This document shows, piece by piece, positions 5,638 through 7,146 of a stretch of 7,146 bases of DNA. The translations under genes and the position numbers were made by a program. Numbering within the stretch: the first letter of the stretch is position 1; each line of letters starts with the position of its first letter. The stretch lies in NCBI GenBank assembly GCA_030633635.1, contig DAOVSA010000029.1, positions 1-7,146 on the forward strand, read 5' to 3'. Source of the DNA: Candidatus Altarchaeota archaeon (GTDB taxonomy: Archaea; Altiarchaeota; Altiarchaeia; IMC4; DAOVSA01). The notes beneath the pieces were generated by a model. That model was not told where the DNA came from and ran no database searches. It saw only the letters and a program-made list of their open reading frames with translations.

Positions 5638-6858
5638 ATGTTGCATGAAATTCTAAATGCGGTGGATATGGAGTTTGAATCAGGTATCAATGATATTCCA
5701 TCCAAATTGGCAGAATTCGAAGATAAAACTCTATTATTTGAACTAAACTCACAATCTGATCTCAAATTTCGAGTGTTAGGGAATCTATGCGCAAATAGGG
5801 ATAAAATGGACGAGCTATTTGGTCTAAACATACGAAGTTTGCTTAACGCCATAGAAAATCCCCAAAATCCGAGGATTAAATCAGACGGAGAGGTGAAAGA
5901 CCATATCGCCGAGCCAAATTTGAATGAATTGCCCATCTCGAAATATTATCCAAAAGATGGGGGGAAATATATAACCTCTGGGGTTGTCGTAACTAGAGAT
6001 CCAGAGTATGGGCGAAATATGTCATTTCATCGGCTAATGGTCATGAAAAAAGATAAATTAGCCATTCGATTGGTGCCAAGGGATACCTATACCTATTATG
6101 AGCGGGCAATCGAGAGAGGTGAAGATCTGGAGATTGCAATTGCTATCGGTCTGCATCCCGCCATTTTACTCGCTGCCTCAACCTCCATTCCAATTCAGGA
6201 GGATGAACTAAAGATAGCATCCGCATTACTTAATGGTTTGGATCTAATCAAATGCGAAACTGTAGATTTAGAGGTTCCGGATGCAGAGATTATTCTGGAG
6301 GGCCATATCACCAGAAAAACAACAAAAGAGGGCCCATTTGTTGATATTACACGAACTTATGACCGGGTTAGAGAACAACCAGTGGTCGAGTTGACCCAAA
6401 TGATGTATAGAACTCGGGCGATTTATCACTCAATTTTGCCGGGAGGAAAAGAACACCGGATTTTGATGGGTATGCCAAGGGAAGTATTAATATATGGAAG
6501 GATCGGAAAGCACGTGAGAGATGTTTGTTTAACCACCGGGGGATCTGGTTGGCTACATGCTGTAATCTCAATCCAGAAAACAACGGAAGAGGATCCAAGA
6601 AGGGATATAATGGCGGCGTTCGAGGCACATCCGAGTTTAAAACATGTCGTGATCGTGGATTCAGATATAGATATACATAACCCAGAGGAAGTTGAATGGG
6701 CAATAGCCACAAGGTTTCAAGCCCAAAAAGATCTTATTTTAATCAAAGGAGTCAAAGGTTCGAGTCTAGATCCTTCCGCAGGTGATCTAACATCAAAACT
6801 TGGTTTGGATGCGACCCGGCCGCTCAATAAAGAGGGATTCGATAGGGCGAGGATATAG
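5638..6858 (+). CDS. UbiD-family decarboxylase, probable anhydromevalonate phosphate decarboxylase
   Basis: A 406-residue, apparently complete UbiD-family protein. Such enzymes use prenylated FMN, made by a UbiX flavin prenyltransferase, to decarboxylate unsaturated acids. The family's conserved positions are present: N127 and R132 in NMSFHR, and E231 and D236 in EGPFVD, which align with the Arg and acidic pair of fungal Fdc1. Other conserved blocks are PRDTYTYYE (147-155), LPGGKEHRILMG (267-278), LTTGGSGWLH (298-307) and GSSLDPSA (374-381). Archaea lacking ubiquinone use a UbiD homologue of about this size to convert trans-anhydromevalonate 5-phosphate to isopentenyl phosphate in the modified mevalonate pathway, and the overall pattern fits that group best. 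No phosphomevalonate dehydratase or UbiX gene is visible here to confirm it, so another archaeal UbiD-type decarboxylase remains possible. UbiD family is near certain; the exact substrate is moderately supported. Likely cytoplasmic. Confidence 0.95.
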   Translation: MLHEILNAVDMEFESGINDIPSKLAEFEDKTLLFELNSQSDLKFRVLGNLCANRDKMDELFGLNIRSLLNAIENPQNPRIKSDGEVKDHIAEPNLNELPISKYYPKDGGKYITSGVVVTRDPEYGRNMSFHRLMVMKKDKLAIRLVPRDTYTYYERAIERGEDLEIAIAIGLHPAILLAASTSIPIQEDELKIASALLNGLDLIKCETVDLEVPDAEIILEGHITRKTTKEGPFVDITRTYDRVREQPVVELTQMMYRTRAIYHSILPGGKEHRILMGMPREVLIYGRIGKHVRDVCLTTGGSGWLHAVISIQKTTEEDPRRDIMAAFEAHPSLKHVVIVDSDIDIHNPEEVEWAIATRFQAQKDLILIKGVKGSSLDPSAGDLTSKLGLDATRPLNKEGFDRARI

Positions 6859-6887
6859 CTACTATTTATCATTTAACCTCAGAAAAA

Positions 6888-7079
6888 TCACCTTTTGCCC
6901 ATAAGTTCCTCCCACATATTATGCACATCCAGTCTCCCACCTCTGAACCATCTGTAACTGAAAACCGCGAAAATGAATATCAAGATGAGTACGAGGACTT
7001 CTTGGGACATTATAGGTGGGTGCTCCGTAACCTTAACCAATTCTGTAGGCCCGCTAGCTGCGAGAACTTTTTCAATCAT
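6888..7079 (-). CDS. Small single-pass membrane protein, function unknown
   Basis: A 63-residue protein that I do not recognise. A hydrophilic N-terminus (1-24) is followed by one strongly hydrophobic helix (about 25-43, VLVLILIFIFAVF) and a charged C-terminal tail (RWFRGGRLDVHNMWEELMGKR region). It has no cleavable signal peptide pattern. The start at 7079 is chosen because a second frame that looks like the C-terminus of another protein ends at 7088, eight bases upstream, as in a tight operon. The same frame also offers an ATG at 7118 (76 residues) and is open to the window edge, so a longer form is possible. It faces the UbiD-family gene with a 29-bp gap between the two stop codons. The helix and tail make a coding origin plausible; homologues would be needed to confirm. 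Confidence 0.5.
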   Translation of the reverse strand: MIEKVLAASGPTELVKVTEHPPIMSQEVLVLILIFIFAVFSYRWFRGGRLDVHNMWEELMGKR

Positions 7080-7087
7080 TTTTTCAT

Positions 7088-7144
7088 TTACTCGACAACC
7101 CCCTTTCTTTTGTACCATTGGTAGAGAGTTGCTCCAGACAGGAG
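7088..7144 (-). CDS. C-terminal end of a gene entering from the right edge (partial)
   Basis: This minus-strand frame is open from the edge and ends in TAA at 7088-7090, reading LLSGATLYQWYKRKGVVE before the stop. A hydrophobic-to-aromatic segment followed by a short basic tail is typical of the C-terminus of an integral membrane protein whose last helix ends inside the cell. The stop sits just before the start of the small membrane protein, which suggests an operon of membrane proteins. Only 18 residues are visible, so this is tentative; the frame of the small protein is also open across the same bases. Confidence 0.4.
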   Translation of the reverse strand, partial: LLSGATLYQWYKRKGVVE

Positions 7145-7146
7145 TA

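Noticed and set aside
5625..5936. A 103-codon minus-strand frame opposite the start of the UbiD-family gene
   Set aside because: It is fully antisense to a well-conserved coding region and has no recognisable domain. The same holds for the minus-strand frames at 6368-6712 and 6426-6710.
1..7146. tRNA, rRNA, insertion sequence, transposase or attachment site
   Set aside because: Reading both strands showed no transposase-like protein, no terminal repeats flanking a gene and no tRNA-like fold with CCA or conserved arms. The hairpin cluster does not fit a tRNA cloverleaf.

Overview
The window looks archaeal, most likely from a euryarchaeote in the broad sense. Three things point there: a UbiD-family decarboxylase of the type used in the archaeal modified mevalonate pathway, a C-terminal DUF835 domain (a family I know mainly from Euryarchaeota), and AT-rich TATA-like boxes with few Shine-Dalgarno sites. 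By eye the DNA is AT-rich. I cannot name a genus.

Layout from left to right. Positions 1-11 hold the first codons of a minus-strand gene that runs off the left edge; its AGGAG site and a TATA-like box lie just behind it. Positions 12-286 contain no convincing gene but do hold three perfect hairpins in a row (112-198), closed by a 6-bp outer stem (108-204). Positions 287-5495 are a two-gene minus-strand operon. The first gene (2301-5495) encodes a 1064-residue protein with two AAA ATPase modules and a C-terminal DUF835 domain. One base after its stop codon, the second gene (287-2299) encodes a 670-residue paralogue with one AAA module and a C-terminal coiled coil. Both start with the same ~295-residue N-terminal domain, which I do not recognise. 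A 142-bp divergent promoter region (5496-5637) separates the operon from a plus-strand UbiD-family gene (5638-6858), whose best assignment is anhydromevalonate phosphate decarboxylase of isoprenoid (archaeal lipid) synthesis. A small single-helix membrane protein (6888-7079) runs convergently towards it, and the C-terminus of another minus-strand gene (stop at 7088-7090) enters from the right edge.

The most unusual part is the AAA pair. The genes are coupled and paralogous, and share both the N-domain and a conserved post-AAA linker. All three AAA modules lack the aromatic pore-loop residue of classical unfoldases, and the smaller protein has Asp in place of the sensor-1 Asn. I infer a dedicated mixed AAA complex in which the large protein carries the full ATPase motifs and the DUF835 domain, and the small one is a degenerate partner with a coiled coil. 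Substrate and process are unknown. The UbiD gene is probably a housekeeping neighbour that shares only the promoter region.
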